Source: Krasilnikovia cinnamomea
Lineage (GTDB): Bacteria; Actinomycetota; Actinomycetes; Mycobacteriales; Micromonosporaceae
DNA: 64,000 nucleotides
Assembly (NCBI RefSeq): GCF_004217545.1
Contig: NZ_SHKY01000001.1
Location: 3,162,001 to 3,226,000, forward strand
Direction of reading: 5' to 3'
Numbering within the stretch: position 1 is the first letter of the stretch; the number at the start of each line of letters is the position of its first letter. Shown here piece after piece: positions 17,277 through 26,169 of this stretch. The notes under the pieces are model-generated. The model did not search any database. It saw only the letters and a program-made list of their open reading frames with translations, and had not been told where the DNA came from. The translations under genes were made by a program, and so were the position numbers.

Positions 17277-17324
17277 GCGACCGGGGCCGGTGCGAATCGC
17301 GCACCGGCCCCGGTCACGCGCGGA

Positions 17325-19001
17325 TCAGTGCGCCCCGTGCCCGGTCAGCGACCGGACCTCCAGCTCGGCGTACTTGACGCTGTCCTGCTCCTTGGAGATC
17401 ACCGTGCCGAGCCAGCCGCAGAAGAAGCCGATCGGGATGGAGATGATCCCGGGGTTGTTCAGCGGGAACCAGTGCCAGTCCTGGTCCGGGAACATGGCGG
17501 TCGGCGAGCCGGACACCACGGGTGAGAAGAACACCAGCACGATCGCGGACGTCAGGCCGCCGTAGATCGCCCACAGCGCGCCGGAGGTGTTGAACCGGCC
17601 CCAGAACAGGCTGTACAGGATCGCGGGCAGGTTCGCCGAGGCCGCCACCGCGAACGCCAGCGCCACCAGGAACGCCACGTTCAGGCTCTGCGCGTAGATC
17701 GACAACCCGATCGCGATCGCGCCGATGACCAGCGCCGCGATCCGGGCCACCCGGACCTCGTCGCGCTCGGACGCCTGCCCGCGGCGGATCACGCTGGCGT
17801 AGAAGTCGTGCGCCACGCTCGACGACGACGCCAGCGTCAGGCCCGCGACCACGGCGAGGATCGTGGCGAACGCGACCGCCGCGATGATCGCCAGCAACAC
17901 CGCCCCGCCGGTCTCCCCGCCGAAGTAGTCGATGCCGAGCGCTTGGGCGAGCTGCGGGGCCGCGGTGTTACCGGCCTTGTCCTGGGCGGTGATCGCCGTG
18001 CCGCCGACCAGGGCCGCCGCCCCGAACCCGAGGGCCAGGGTGAACAGGTAGAAGGTGCCGATGATGCCGATCGCCCAGAGCACGCTCTTGCGGGCGGTCC
18101 GGCTCGTCGGGACCGTATAAAACCGGGTCAGGATGTGCGGCAGCCCGGCCGTGCCCAGCACCAGGGCGATGCCGAGCGAGAACAGGTCCATCTTGCTGTA
18201 GAAGGTCTCCAGCGCGGTGGGCTTCTCGACGCCGTACCGCAGGCCCGGTTCGAGGAACGCGTCGCCCTTGCCGGACGCCTTGGCGGCGTCGCCCAGCAGG
18301 GTGGACAGGTTGAACTTGTAGTGCGCCAGCACCAGCAGCGTCATCACCAGGGCGCCGCCCATCAGCATGAACGCCTTGACGATCTGCACGTACGTGGTGC
18401 CCTTCATGCCGCCGACCACCACGTAAATGATCATCAGGGCCCCGACCAGGATGATCGTGGCGACCTTGGCGGTGTCCGCGTCCATGCCCAGGAAGGTGGT
18501 GTCCGCCTTGATGCCCAGCAGCAGGCTGACCAGCGCCCCCGCGCCGACCATCTGGGCGATCAGGTAGAAGATCGACACGGCGATAGTGGAGACCGACGCC
18601 GCGGTGCGCACCGGACGCTGGCGCATCCGGAACGCCAGCACGTCGGCCATCGTGTACCGGCCCGAGTTGCGCAGGAACTCCGCGACCAGCAGCAACGCGA
18701 CGAGCCAGGCGACCAGGAAGCCGATGGAGTAGAGGAAGCCGTCGTAGCCGTACAGGGCGATCAGGCCGGCGATGCCCAGGAACGACGCGGCCGACATGTA
18801 GTCCCCGCCGATGGCCATGCCGTTCTGGAAGCCGGAGAACGACCGGCCGCCCGCGTAGAAGTCCGTCGCGGTCTTGGTCTGCCGGCTGGCCCAGACCGTG
18901 ATCCCCAAGGTAAAGGCGACGAAGACCAGAAAGAGCGTGATCGTCAGCGTACGGGAGGTCGAGGTGGCCGCCTCCGCGGCGAACAGATGCGGTTCCATCA
19001 C
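17325..19001 (-). CDS. Cation/acetate symporter (SSS family, ActP/MctC-like)
   Basis: Sodium- or proton-coupled uptake of acetate or other short monocarboxylates. The protein has 558 residues with about 13 membrane helices, typical for the solute:sodium symporter family. ActP-like features are [29 protein letters not shown] (in part), [35 protein letters not shown] and the C-terminal [19 protein letters not shown]. The start is GTG 19001 or ATG 18998. It overlaps the stop of the DUF485 gene, so the pair is one operon and translationally coupled. DUF485 proteins accompany ActP in many bacteria, which supports this assignment. Confidence 0.93.
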   Translation of the reverse strand: MMEPHLFAAEAATSTSRTLTITLFLVFVAFTLGITVWASRQTKTATDFYAGGRSFSGFQNGMAIGGDYMSAASFLGIAGLIALYGYDGFLYSIGFLVAWLVALLLVAEFLRNSGRYTMADVLAFRMRQRPVRTAASVSTIAVSIFYLIAQMVGAGALVSLLLGIKADTTFLGMDADTAKVATIILVGALMIIYVVVGGMKGTTYVQIVKAFMLMGGALVMTLLVLAHYKFNLSTLLGDAAKASGKGDAFLEPGLRYGVEKPTALETFYSKMDLFSLGIALVLGTAGLPHILTRFYTVPTSRTARKSVLWAIGIIGTFYLFTLALGFGAAALVGGTAITAQDKAGNTAAPQLAQALGIDYFGGETGGAVLLAIIAAVAFATILAVVAGLTLASSSSVAHDFYASVIRRGQASERDEVRVARIAALVIGAIAIGLSIYAQSLNVAFLVALAFAVAASANLPAILYSLFWGRFNTSGALWAIYGGLTSAIVLVFFSPVVSGSPTAMFPDQDWHWFPLNNPGIISIPIGFFCGWLGTVISKEQDSVKYAELEVRSLTGHGAH

Positions 19002-19363
19002 GCCTCCCCGCTCTCGATCTCAGCGTGGATCTTGTCGGCCAGGGGGTCCAGCTCCTTGGCGGCGTACCGGGCGTAGTACCAGGCGATGAGGAACGTCGAG
19101 ACGAACTGGAGCAGGCCGAAGACCAGCGCGACGTTGATGTTGCCGATGATCTTGATACTCATGAAGTCCCGCGCGTACGCCGAGAGCAGCACGTACAGCG
19201 CGTACCAGAGAAAGAACGCGATCGTGGTCGGGAAGATGAACCGGCGAAGCTTGTGCCGCAGCTCGCCGAACTCCGCGGACTGCTGGACGGCGACGTACCG
19301 GTCCGCCGTCGTGACGTCCCGGGTCCCGGGTCCCGGGTCATCGGGGGTCAGTTCCGTGGTCAA
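18998..19363 (-). CDS. DUF485 family membrane protein
   Basis: A 121-residue protein with two membrane helices (about 46-66, [19 protein letters not shown], and 80-101, [21 protein letters not shown]) and the family signature [20 protein letters not shown] at the C-terminus. DUF485 proteins are encoded directly before acetate symporters and may be an accessory subunit. The start appears to be TTG at 19363, with AAGGTGG-like purines about 10 bases upstream. It overlaps the symporter start by four bases. Confidence 0.9.
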   Translation of the reverse strand: MTTELTPDDPGPGTRDVTTADRYVAVQQSAEFGELRHKLRRFIFPTTIAFFLWYALYVLLSAYARDFMSIKIIGNINVALVFGLLQFVSTFLIAWYYARYAAKELDPLADKIHAEIESGEA

Positions 19364-19480
19364 CGTGGCTCACCACCTTCGTGGGGGCGGGTCTTTCGCG
19401 CACCGTACGAAGGAGTTCGGGCCAGGTGGGGGAGGCTGGTCGGGACGTGCGCCGAACGGGCGTCCCACTGCGCCGATCGG

Positions 19481-20038
19481 TCAGTCGGCCAGGCGACGGT
19501 AGCGGCCGCGGAAGTGCGCCAGCGGATCCGGGGCGGCGTCCAGCCGTACCGTCTCGATGGTCGCCTCCACCAGCAGCGACCAGCCGAACGGGCGTGACCC
19601 GTCGAGGCGGCAGCCCGCCCAGGTGCGGGCCCCGGCGGGCACCGGGCCGTATTCGGTCTGCTCCCAGGCGCCCTGCGCGAACAGGCCGCCCGGTGCGGGC
19701 ATCAGGCCCGCGAAGCGGTCGGCGAGCTGCTGGTCGTCCACGTCGAGGAGGATGACCGCGAAGCGGCCCGCCACCGAGGCGGCGTCCCAGAAGTCGCTTT
19801 CCTCGTCCACCAGGCCCGCGATCCGGCCGGGGTCGCCGTCCGCGACGACCACGGAGGAGACGGTGAGGCCGGCCGGGCCGGGGGCGGTCCACAGGGTGAC
19901 CGCGGCGGCGAGGCGGCCGCGCAGCCTACGTAGCGGTGAGCGCTCCTGGTCAGGGGTGGCGAACGGGTCCGTGGAGTGGATCTGCGCGCCGGGCTCGATC
20001 GGATTCACAGGATCATTCTCGCCCTCCGGAGAACTCAC
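19481..20038 (-). CDS. Flavin reductase-like domain protein
   Basis: About 185 residues with the split-barrel FMN-binding fold of flavin reductases: the N-terminal LRGRLAAAVTLWTAPGPAGLTVSSVVVADGDPGRIAGLV (in part), a central FAVILLDVDDQQLADRFAG and a late WAGCRLDGSRPFGWSLLVEATIE. It would reduce or bind FMN; the oxygenase partner is not evident. The start is uncertain: GTG at 20038 overlaps the stop of the UTRA gene as GTGA, and GTG at 20008 has a distant GGAGGG. Either way it is transcribed with the UTRA regulator, which may sense a related metabolite. Confidence 0.78.
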   Translation of the reverse strand: MSSPEGENDPVNPIEPGAQIHSTDPFATPDQERSPLRRLRGRLAAAVTLWTAPGPAGLTVSSVVVADGDPGRIAGLVDEESDFWDAASVAGRFAVILLDVDDQQLADRFAGLMPAPGGLFAQGAWEQTEYGPVPAGARTWAGCRLDGSRPFGWSLLVEATIETVRLDAAPDPLAHFRGRYRRLAD

Positions 20039-20580
20039 GTAGCCGATCGTCGCATCCGGTAGGTGAGGGGTCCGCACAGCCGCGCGACCATGCAGTTGAC
20101 CGCGTGCTCAACGGCTTGGCCCGCGGCATCGACGTTCGTACGGGTCAGGACGAGGATCGGCTCGTGCCACTCCACATCCAGCAATTCCGCCTCGTCCGCC
20201 TCCGGGTGGCGAGCGATGATCTGCTCGACGACGTCGGCGGGAGCGTGGCCGATTGCGGCGAGTGCGGCTACCGCACCACCCCGAATCTTTCCTGGGCTGG
20301 CGAGATCAGAATCGGCCGCGATGGAGGCCGGGTAGTAGGACGTCGCAATCTCCACCGGACGGTCGTCCAGCAGCATCAGGCGGCGCCGGCGAACCACACG
20401 GTCGGTGTCGTTCAGACGCAGGGCGGTTCGGACAGAGGCGGGGACCTCCGCCGTGACGGACACATCGAGCAGGCGCTGACTGCCTGACTTGCCTCGGGCG
20501 GCGGCGTCCGCCGACCACGCGTCGCCCGCGCCCGCGCGTACGTATGGATCGGACGTCGTTTCGCCGCGCTGGTCCGTCAT
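20035..20580 (-). CDS. UTRA ligand-binding domain protein lacking the GntR DNA-binding domain
   Basis: A 181-residue protein whose body (about 38-178) is the UTRA domain of HutC-type GntR regulators: GSQRLLDVSVTAEVPASVRTALRL, VVRRRRLMLLDDRPVEIATSYYP, HPEADEAELLDVEWHEPILVLTRT and a final VEHAVNCMVARLCGPLTYRM (each given in part). The winged helix that normally precedes UTRA is absent; the 37-residue N-terminus is polar and disordered-looking. ATG at 20580 has GGGAGG eight bases upstream, so the short form is probably real and not mis-started. It could be an anti-regulator or a ligand-binding accessory. It is coupled to the flavin reductase gene downstream. Confidence 0.85.
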   Translation of the reverse strand: MTDQRGETTSDPYVRAGAGDAWSADAAARGKSGSQRLLDVSVTAEVPASVRTALRLNDTDRVVRRRRLMLLDDRPVEIATSYYPASIAADSDLASPGKIRGGAVAALAAIGHAPADVVEQIIARHPEADEAELLDVEWHEPILVLTRTNVDAAGQAVEHAVNCMVARLCGPLTYRMRRSAT

Positions 20581-20822
20581 TCCGATCGCCTCCCGCTACG
20601 CCGCTCCGAGCCATGCTGCCCGATCGGAATCTGTTGCGCTGCGGCCAGCGTCGAACTTGAGGGGCAGCGAGCCATCACCCCGCGGACCGGCGCCGCGCCG
20701 CCTCCGCCACGACCCGGGTTGCCGTACCGATTGACCCTGAGCTAATCACCCCACTTTGGAACGAATCCGATGGATGAGGAGGTGCGGCGGAGAAGTCACT
20801 GATCTGGTGATGGGGAGTACCC

Positions 20823-21263
20823 GTGGCAGACGGTGTGGGCACCCCGGGCGGTCGGCTGATGGCCGGTGTCTGCGCCGTCCTGATGATGCTCATGCTGACC
20901 GGATCCTCCTGTAACCGCTCCGAGCCCGCCACCGACGAGAACGCGATCGCGGGCCTCAACGCGCTCTCACCACCCCCGCAGGCACCTCATGGGCGCCGAT
21001 GCCGGTGACGGCCGACGGCCACCTACGACGAGAGCTTCCTGCATCTGCGGATCACGTTGCCCGATCCGGCGCCGGACCGGCTCACCATCGGCTTGGACAT
21101 CCTGTTCGGAGTCACCGGCGATCCGCCGCCTGGCGGCACGGACCGCCGCCCCGACACCGCGCTGACCCTGGACCTGGCCGCCCGGACCGGGCAGGCGCGG
21201 ATCCGCTCGGAGTTCGATACCTCGCGGTCGGCGAGTAGCGTGGGCGTGACACTCGGTCGATGA
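20823..21263 (+). pseudogene. Broken exported-protein gene upstream of the glycosyltransferase
   Basis: GTG at 20823 (with GGGGAG five bases upstream) starts a frame with a hydrophobic signal segment RLMAGVCAVLMMLMLTGSSC. This frame hits TGA at 21006-21008, but the same frame reopens and runs as TYDESFLHLRITLPDPAPDR...LTLDLAARTGQARIRSEFD to 21263. At the break there is a 7-bp tandem duplication, GACGGCC at 21007-21013 and 21014-21020. Removing one copy joins WAPMPVTA in another frame directly to TYDESFLHLRI, giving a natural protein; a second compensating shift must lie upstream. This looks like recent decay of an exported beta-rich partner of the adjacent glycosyltransferase. I do not know the intact function. 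Confidence 0.6.
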
Positions 21264-21329
21264 GCCCGGCGCGGGTGCGGCCAGGCTCACTGGCGCGCTA
21301 CACAACGGACACTTCTCCGTTCAATTCCC

Positions 21330-22868
21330 GTGAAAATTGCTCGCGTACGGTGGGTCGCCATGGTGATCTCCACCCTCCTGCTGTCAGTTCCGCTCCTGCT
21401 GATCGTCTACTTCGGATTCTTCGCGGTGCATACGTACGCATACAGCGTGGCCGCATTCTTCAAGAAGCCGATTCCGACCGTCGCGCCGCGGCCGGACGCC
21501 CGCGTGGCCGTCGTCATCGTCTCGTTCAATGAGCGCGCCGTCATCGCGGACACCGTCGCCGCCTGCGCGCAGTTGACCTTCCCGAACAAGACCGTCATCG
21601 TCGGTGACGACTCCACCGACCCGGAAACCATCGCGCTGTTGCGCGGGCTGGCCACCGCGCACGGGTGCGCGGGCCCGACCCCGGTGCGCTACAACGGCAA
21701 CGACGTCGAACTGTGGGAGTCCGACGGGTTCGTCCTTTTCCACCGGGCCGAGAACACCGGCTTCAAGGCGGGCAACCTCAAGGCCCTGGAGGGCTACCTG
21801 CACGAGCGCGGCTTCGACTACATGTACCTGCTGGACGCCGACTGGCGACCCCAGGCCGACGCGGTCGAACGCTGCCTCAGCGTCATCGAGGCCGCCCCGG
21901 ACATCGCGTACGTGCAGACGACCCGCCTCTACCACCACGGGCGGGGCGAACACTTCCAGCGCTGCCTCGCGATCAGCGAAGAGGCCTGTTACCTCGTCGA
22001 TCTGCCGGGGCGGCAGCGGCTGGACCACATGATCCTGTTCACGGGTTGTTGTGCGCTGTTCAATTTGAGAGCGCTCTCACGGGTTGGCGGGTTCCGGGCG
22101 GGCCACCTGACCGAGGACATCGACCTGTCGAACCGCTTCTACCTGGCCGGATTCCGCGGCGTCTTCCTGGAGGACGTGACGAACATCGGCGAGGTGCCGC
22201 CGAACTACAAGGCCTTCCGCCGCCAGCAGCAGCGCTGGGCCACCGGTTCCGCCCGTACGTTCAGGGAGTACTTCCGCCCGGTGCTGCGCTCCTCGCTGGG
22301 CCTGGTCACCAAGCTCAGCCTGCTGCGGCAGAACGCGTACTACACGGTCGCCCTCGGCATTGAGCTCGCGCTGCTGTGGAGCGTGTTGACCGCGCTGGTC
22401 GCGGTCGCGGGCTCGGCCCTCGGCTGGGCCGTCCCGGCGCCGGACGAGGTGCTGCGCCCGGTCGGGGTCCCGCTGGCCATCGGCGCCCTGATCGCCCTGT
22501 TCAGCGGCGTCCCGCCGCTGGTCGTGCACGCCATCAAGAAGCGCGAGTGGGTCAACCTGCTCTACATCCCCGCCGCGTGCTGGATCGCGCTGTCCGTGGT
22601 GCACACCTACGCGATCGCGAACATCAAGGGCTTCCGCAACGTGGCGCAGTCCTGGTTCGTCACCCCGAAGACCAACCGCCAGAAGCAGAACGTACGGGTG
22701 GCGCCCGCGCGCCGGATCCGGGCCCTGAACGTCGCGACGCTGGTGGCCGTGGTCGGCGCGAGCGTCGCCGCCGGTCAGGGCGGGGCGGGGCCGATGCTGT
22801 TGCTGGTGCTCGTGCCGTACGCGCTGATGTGGATTCCGTCGCTGATCATCGGTGCGCTGACGAGCTGA
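21330..22868 (+). CDS. Processive family 2 glycosyltransferase (cellulose-synthase-like)
   Basis: A membrane polysaccharide synthase of 512 residues. N-terminal membrane helix (about 10-35), cytoplasmic GT2 domain with VGDDSTDPE (first Asp), LLDADWRP (DxD), HLTEDIDLSNRF (TED) and the processive QxxRW signature in RQQQRWATGS near residue 300, then four C-terminal helices (about 335-500). Such enzymes polymerise beta-linked glucose, glucosamine or similar sugars and push the chain through the membrane. The sugar cannot be decided. The start is GTG 21330. The gene upstream is broken, so this synthase may be working without its normal partner or may itself be on the way to loss, although its own frame is intact. 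Confidence 0.9.
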   Translation: MKIARVRWVAMVISTLLLSVPLLLIVYFGFFAVHTYAYSVAAFFKKPIPTVAPRPDARVAVVIVSFNERAVIADTVAACAQLTFPNKTVIVGDDSTDPETIALLRGLATAHGCAGPTPVRYNGNDVELWESDGFVLFHRAENTGFKAGNLKALEGYLHERGFDYMYLLDADWRPQADAVERCLSVIEAAPDIAYVQTTRLYHHGRGEHFQRCLAISEEACYLVDLPGRQRLDHMILFTGCCALFNLRALSRVGGFRAGHLTEDIDLSNRFYLAGFRGVFLEDVTNIGEVPPNYKAFRRQQQRWATGSARTFREYFRPVLRSSLGLVTKLSLLRQNAYYTVALGIELALLWSVLTALVAVAGSALGWAVPAPDEVLRPVGVPLAIGALIALFSGVPPLVVHAIKKREWVNLLYIPAACWIALSVVHTYAIANIKGFRNVAQSWFVTPKTNRQKQNVRVAPARRIRALNVATLVAVVGASVAAGQGGAGPMLLLVLVPYALMWIPSLIIGALTS

Positions 22869-22882
22869 CGTCCCGCAACGGG

Positions 22883-22920
22883 GCGGCCCGGACCAACCCT
22901 CAGGGGCTGGTCCGGGCCGC
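22883..22920. terminator. Bidirectional hairpin between convergent genes
   Basis: GCGGCCCGGACCA (22883-22895) pairs perfectly with TGGTCCGGGCCGC (22908-22920); 12-base loop. It separates the glycosyltransferase from the Gly/Asn-repeat gene. Confidence 0.7.
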
Positions 22921-22937
22921 GACGGGTGAGCCCCCGT

Positions 22938-23924
22938 TCATCCCACCCGTTCGACCACGGCCTGCCGGACCAGCTGCTTGCCCGGCTCGCGGATCTGGGC
23001 GAACGCGCCCTCGTTGAGCAGGACACAGCTGCCCGACGGACCCTCGACCTCGACGGTGACGGACTTGTTGTTGGCCTGGTTGGTGACCTTCAACTTGGTG
23101 CCGACCGGGAACGTGCCACTGAGCGCGGTGCTGCCGCCCGAGCCGGTCGTCGTCACCTGCTGGTTCGCGCAGACGACCTCGCCCGCGCCGTTCCCGGCGT
23201 TGCCGTTGTTGCCCTGGCCCGCGTTGCCGTTGTTGCCCTGACCGGCGTTGCCGTTGTTCCCTTGACCGGCGTTGCCGTTGTTGCCCTGACCGGCGTTGCC
23301 GTTGTTCCCTTGGCCCGCGTTGCCGTTGTTGCCCTGGCCCGCGTTGCCGTTATTGCCGTTACCGGCGTTGCCGTTGCCTTGGCCCGCGTTGCCGTTGCCC
23401 GCTCCGGCGTTGCCGTTGCAGCCGGCGGCGGCGCGACGCTGCTGGATGAGGTCGACGACCGCCTGGCGGTTGGCGATACGGGCGTCCGACTGGGCGTCCG
23501 GGTTCGCCTTCTGGCCGGCGATGAAGTTCAGGTTGTTCTGCAGGGCCTTGTCCAGGCCCGCGCAGCTCTCACCGGAGCCCCTGCCCTGACCGGCGTTGCC
23601 GTTACCGGCGTTGCCGTTGCCCTGGCCCGCGTTGCCGTTGTTCGCGGCCACGTCGGCGGTGCAGCCGGCGGCGGCGCGACGCTGCTGGATGAGGTCGACG
23701 ACCGCCTGGCGGTTGGCGATGCGGGCGTCCGACTGGGCGTCCGGGTTCGCCTTCTGGCCGGCGATGAAGTTCAGGTTGTTCTGTAGGGCCTGGTCCAGTC
23801 CGCCGCAGTTCTCCCCGGCGCTGCTGATGCCCGTACTGATGGCGAACGCGCCACCGACCAGCGTCGCGGCGGCCGCCCCGATCATCAGCTTGCGTGCTCG
23901 CCCCGTCATCCCGCGTCGATACAT
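22938..23924 (-). CDS. Secreted Gly/Asn-repeat protein with duplicated helical module and DPBB-like C-terminus
   Basis: A 328-residue exported protein I cannot assign to a named family. A basic N-terminus and signal peptide (about 10-38) lead to a 44-residue helical module containing CGGLDQALQNNLNFIAGQ and ending RRAAAGC. A short NGNAGQ linker, a nearly identical second copy of the module, and then a 24-bp-encoded repeat NNGNAGQG follow (about seven units, about 190-245). The C-terminal 85 residues, with TFPVGTKLKVTNQANNKSVTVEVEG and CVLLNEGAFAQI (in part), resemble the double-psi beta-barrel of RlpA/expansin proteins. Each module is bounded by cysteines, suggesting a disulfide loop. ATG at 23924 has AAGGAG eight bases upstream. 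A cell-wall or aerial-structure role is only a guess. Confidence 0.8.
   Translation of the reverse strand: MYRRGMTGRARKLMIGAAAATLVGGAFAISTGISSAGENCGGLDQALQNNLNFIAGQKANPDAQSDARIANRQAVVDLIQQRRAAAGCTADVAANNGNAGQGNGNAGNGNAGQGRGSGESCAGLDKALQNNLNFIAGQKANPDAQSDARIANRQAVVDLIQQRRAAAGCNGNAGAGNGNAGQGNGNAGNGNNGNAGQGNNGNAGQGNNGNAGQGNNGNAGQGNNGNAGQGNNGNAGQGNNGNAGNGAGEVVCANQQVTTTGSGGSTALSGTFPVGTKLKVTNQANNKSVTVEVEGPSGSCVLLNEGAFAQIREPGKQLVRQAVVERVG
23197..23364 (-). repeat. Seven tandem 24-bp repeats coding for NNGNAGQG
   Basis: Seven units of exactly 24 bp inside the preceding gene. Units alternate in their last ten bases (GCCCTGACCG versus CCCTTGACCG), which suggests growth by 48-bp steps. Shorter 12-18 bp versions of the same repeat continue to about 23420 and reappear at 23590-23640. 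Such an array is likely to vary in number between strains. Confidence 0.9.
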
Positions 23925-24010
23925 GCACCCGCTCCTTCGCGTCATGAGCACTGCCCGTTGCAGCACCGATGACTACGGGAGGGCGGGGTCGCGGGGTTCA
24001 GTTCAGATTA

Positions 24011-24026
24011 CTTAAAGTTATTTAAG
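24011..24026. promoter_or_regulatory. AT-rich dyad upstream of the Gly/Asn-repeat gene
   Basis: CTTAAA, GTTA, TTTAAG: a perfect inverted repeat in an otherwise very GC-rich genome, about 90 bases upstream of the repeat-protein start. It is a candidate operator or promoter element; it could also end the symporter transcript reading toward it. Confidence 0.4.
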
Positions 24027-24045
24027 GTGCAGGTCCGAGCGCTGG

Positions 24046-25680
24046 TCAGAGCCGCAGCGACTCCGGAGCGTGCAGGCGGAGCATGGTCGCGCCCACGTCT
24101 CGCGGCACCCGCCGAGCCGTCAGCAGCGACCCCACGACCATCACCGCGAACGCCAGCGGCACCGTCCACGCCGCCGGCTGTCCCACGAACCGCGCCGGCC
24201 ATCCGGACAGCGGCGGCCCCAGCACGGTCACCAGCACCGCCACCATCGCAGCGCCGCCGCCGACCAGGATCCCCGCGGCCGCACCCACATCCGTGAGCCG
24301 CCGCCACCAGATGCCCAGCACCAGCAGTGGGCAGAAGCTGGACGCCGCCACCGCGAACGCGAGACCAACCACGCGGGAGACGTCCAGGTCCGCCACGTAC
24401 ACCGACAGGGTCAGCGGCAGCGCCGCGGACAGGAGGGTGGCCAGCCGGAAGTCCCGAACCGAGCCACCCCGGTCGGCATGCAGCACGTCCGTGTAAACCA
24501 CCCCGGCGACGCTGGTGAGCAGGCCCGACGAGGTCGACAGGAACGCCGCCAGCGCCCCGGCGGTCACCAGCGCGCCCAGCAACCTGCCGAGCGTTCCGGA
24601 TCCCAGGGCCGCTTCCGGCAGCACCAGCACCACCGCGTCCGTGCGGCCGGTCATCAACAACTGCGGGGCGTAGATCCGTCCCAGCACCCCGTACAGCGTG
24701 GGAAGCAGATAGAAGACACCGACCAGACCGAGCACCACCAGCGTCGTGCGCCGGGCCGAGGCGCCGTCGGGGTTGGTGTAGAACCGGACAAGTACGTGCG
24801 GCAGCCCCATCGTGCCCAGGAAGGTGGCCAGGATCAGGGAGTACGTGACGAACAGCCCACCCTCCCGCGCGGGCAGCAGCCAGTCGGCGCCCCGGTGTAC
24901 ATCCACGGTGCTCACTTCCGGCACCGGATCCCCGGCCGCGAATGTCACGGAGTCCCCACTGTGGACCGTCCTGACCGCACCGTCCACACGCAACACCGCG
25001 TCGTGGTGAATCTCGACAGTCGTCGCGGCGGGGAACACCGGTCCGTTCGGCGAAGTGACCGCCGGCCGTCCGTCCGCCTGCCACTGCAACACCAGAAAGA
25101 TCACCGGTACGGCCAGTGCGGTCAGCTTCAACCAGTACTGGAACGCCTGCACGAAGGTGATCGCCCGCATCCCGCCTAGCGCCACATTGGCCGTCACCAC
25201 CAGACCGACGACGACCGCACCCCAGGTGTACGTGCCGCCGGTGACCGTCGTGAAGGTCAGCCCGGCGCCCTGCAACTGCGGCACCAGATACAGGCAGCCG
25301 ATGAAGATGACGAAGACCGTGGCGAGGCGGCGCAGCATCGGCGACCGCAGCCGTACCTCGCAGAAATCCGGCAGCGTGAAGGCACCCGAGCGACGCAGCG
25401 GGGCCGCCACGAACAGCAGCAACGCCAGGTAGCCCGCCGCGAACCCGACCGGATACCAGAGCACGTCCACGCCGTAGCGCAGGATCAGCCCGGCGACGCC
25501 CAGAAAGGAGGCGGCGGAGAGGTACTCGCCACCGATCGCGGCCGCGTTCCAGCTCGGGCTGACCGACCGCGACGCCACCAGGAAATCCGAGGTGGTTCTG
25601 GAGACGCGCAGGCCGTACGCGCCGATGGCGATCGTGACCAGCACGACCAGGACCAGGCCGGGGACGACGTACGGGTTCAC
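24046..25680 (-). CDS. Sodium/solute symporter (SSS family), second module
   Basis: A 544-residue symporter with about 13 membrane helices, distantly related to the 17325-19001 protein: FLVASRSVSPSWNAAAIGGEYLSAASFLG (in part), GGMRAITFVQAFQYWLKL, LGTMGLPHVLVRFYTNPDG and SSFCPLLVLGIWWRRLT. A large soluble loop (about 205-275) with beta-strand character, DAVLRVDGAVRTVHSGDSV, is inserted before helix 7; the ActP-like paralogue has a shorter loop. The substrate is probably an organic acid but is unknown. GTG at 25680 overlaps the stop of the small upstream membrane protein by four bases. Confidence 0.9.
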   Translation of the reverse strand: MNPYVVPGLVLVVLVTIAIGAYGLRVSRTTSDFLVASRSVSPSWNAAAIGGEYLSAASFLGVAGLILRYGVDVLWYPVGFAAGYLALLLFVAAPLRRSGAFTLPDFCEVRLRSPMLRRLATVFVIFIGCLYLVPQLQGAGLTFTTVTGGTYTWGAVVVGLVVTANVALGGMRAITFVQAFQYWLKLTALAVPVIFLVLQWQADGRPAVTSPNGPVFPAATTVEIHHDAVLRVDGAVRTVHSGDSVTFAAGDPVPEVSTVDVHRGADWLLPAREGGLFVTYSLILATFLGTMGLPHVLVRFYTNPDGASARRTTLVVLGLVGVFYLLPTLYGVLGRIYAPQLLMTGRTDAVVLVLPEAALGSGTLGRLLGALVTAGALAAFLSTSSGLLTSVAGVVYTDVLHADRGGSVRDFRLATLLSAALPLTLSVYVADLDVSRVVGLAFAVAASSFCPLLVLGIWWRRLTDVGAAAGILVGGGAAMVAVLVTVLGPPLSGWPARFVGQPAAWTVPLAFAVMVVGSLLTARRVPRDVGATMLRLHAPESLRL

Positions 25681-26090
25681 GGCTCGGGCCTGCGGATCAC
25701 GGCGGTGAAGTCCTGCTCGTTGCGTTCGGCGAAGCGCACGTACGCCCAGCCCACCGCGACCAGGAACGGGAACGAGCCGAATCCCAGTAGCAGCCAGGGC
25801 AGGTTGATGCCGAGCACCTTCGCCGTGCCGACCGCCGGGGCCACCGCGAACAGCAGCGGCAGCGAACCCAGGCCGGCCAACACCACCAGCGACAGCCGCA
25901 GGGCCAGCGCGAGCTGTGCCCGCATCAGTCCCTTGACCAGTGCCTCCCCGACCGGGGTCTGCTCGGTGAGATCGGCACGCGCCCGGTCGGCCGGAGCCCG
26001 GCGCGCCGCCACCTGCGCCAACACGACGCGGGTACGCCGCGACCCGCCCCCGCCGATGCCGTCACAGGGAGGCACCTCGTCAGTGGCCAT
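25677..26090 (-). CDS. Small two-helix membrane protein paired with the symporter
   Basis: A 137-residue protein with a hydrophilic N-terminus of about 50 residues and two membrane helices (LRLSLVVLAGLGSLPLLFAVAP and WLLLGFGSFPFLVAVGWAYVRFAERNEQDF, in part). Its place, size and two-helix form parallel the DUF485 protein before the other symporter, although the sequence is different. It is probably an accessory subunit of the symporter, with which it overlaps by four bases (GTGA). Confidence 0.8.
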   Translation of the reverse strand: MATDEVPPCDGIGGGGSRRTRVVLAQVAARRAPADRARADLTEQTPVGEALVKGLMRAQLALALRLSLVVLAGLGSLPLLFAVAPAVGTAKVLGINLPWLLLGFGSFPFLVAVGWAYVRFAERNEQDFTAVIRRPEP

Positions 26091-26169
26091 GTCGGGCAGT
26101 CTGACGGCGACCCGAGCATTGTCAAGCCCGTCCAGAGCCCTAGGTTGCTCGCCCTATCTGCCATTCCAA

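Noticed and set aside
21006..21008. In-frame TGA considered as a selenocysteine codon
   Set aside because: The adjacent 7-bp duplication explains the break, and no selenoprotein family or stem-loop fits.
23197..23420. Tandem 24-bp array considered as a CRISPR array
   Set aside because: The units abut with no unique spacers and stay in one reading frame; it codes for an octapeptide repeat.
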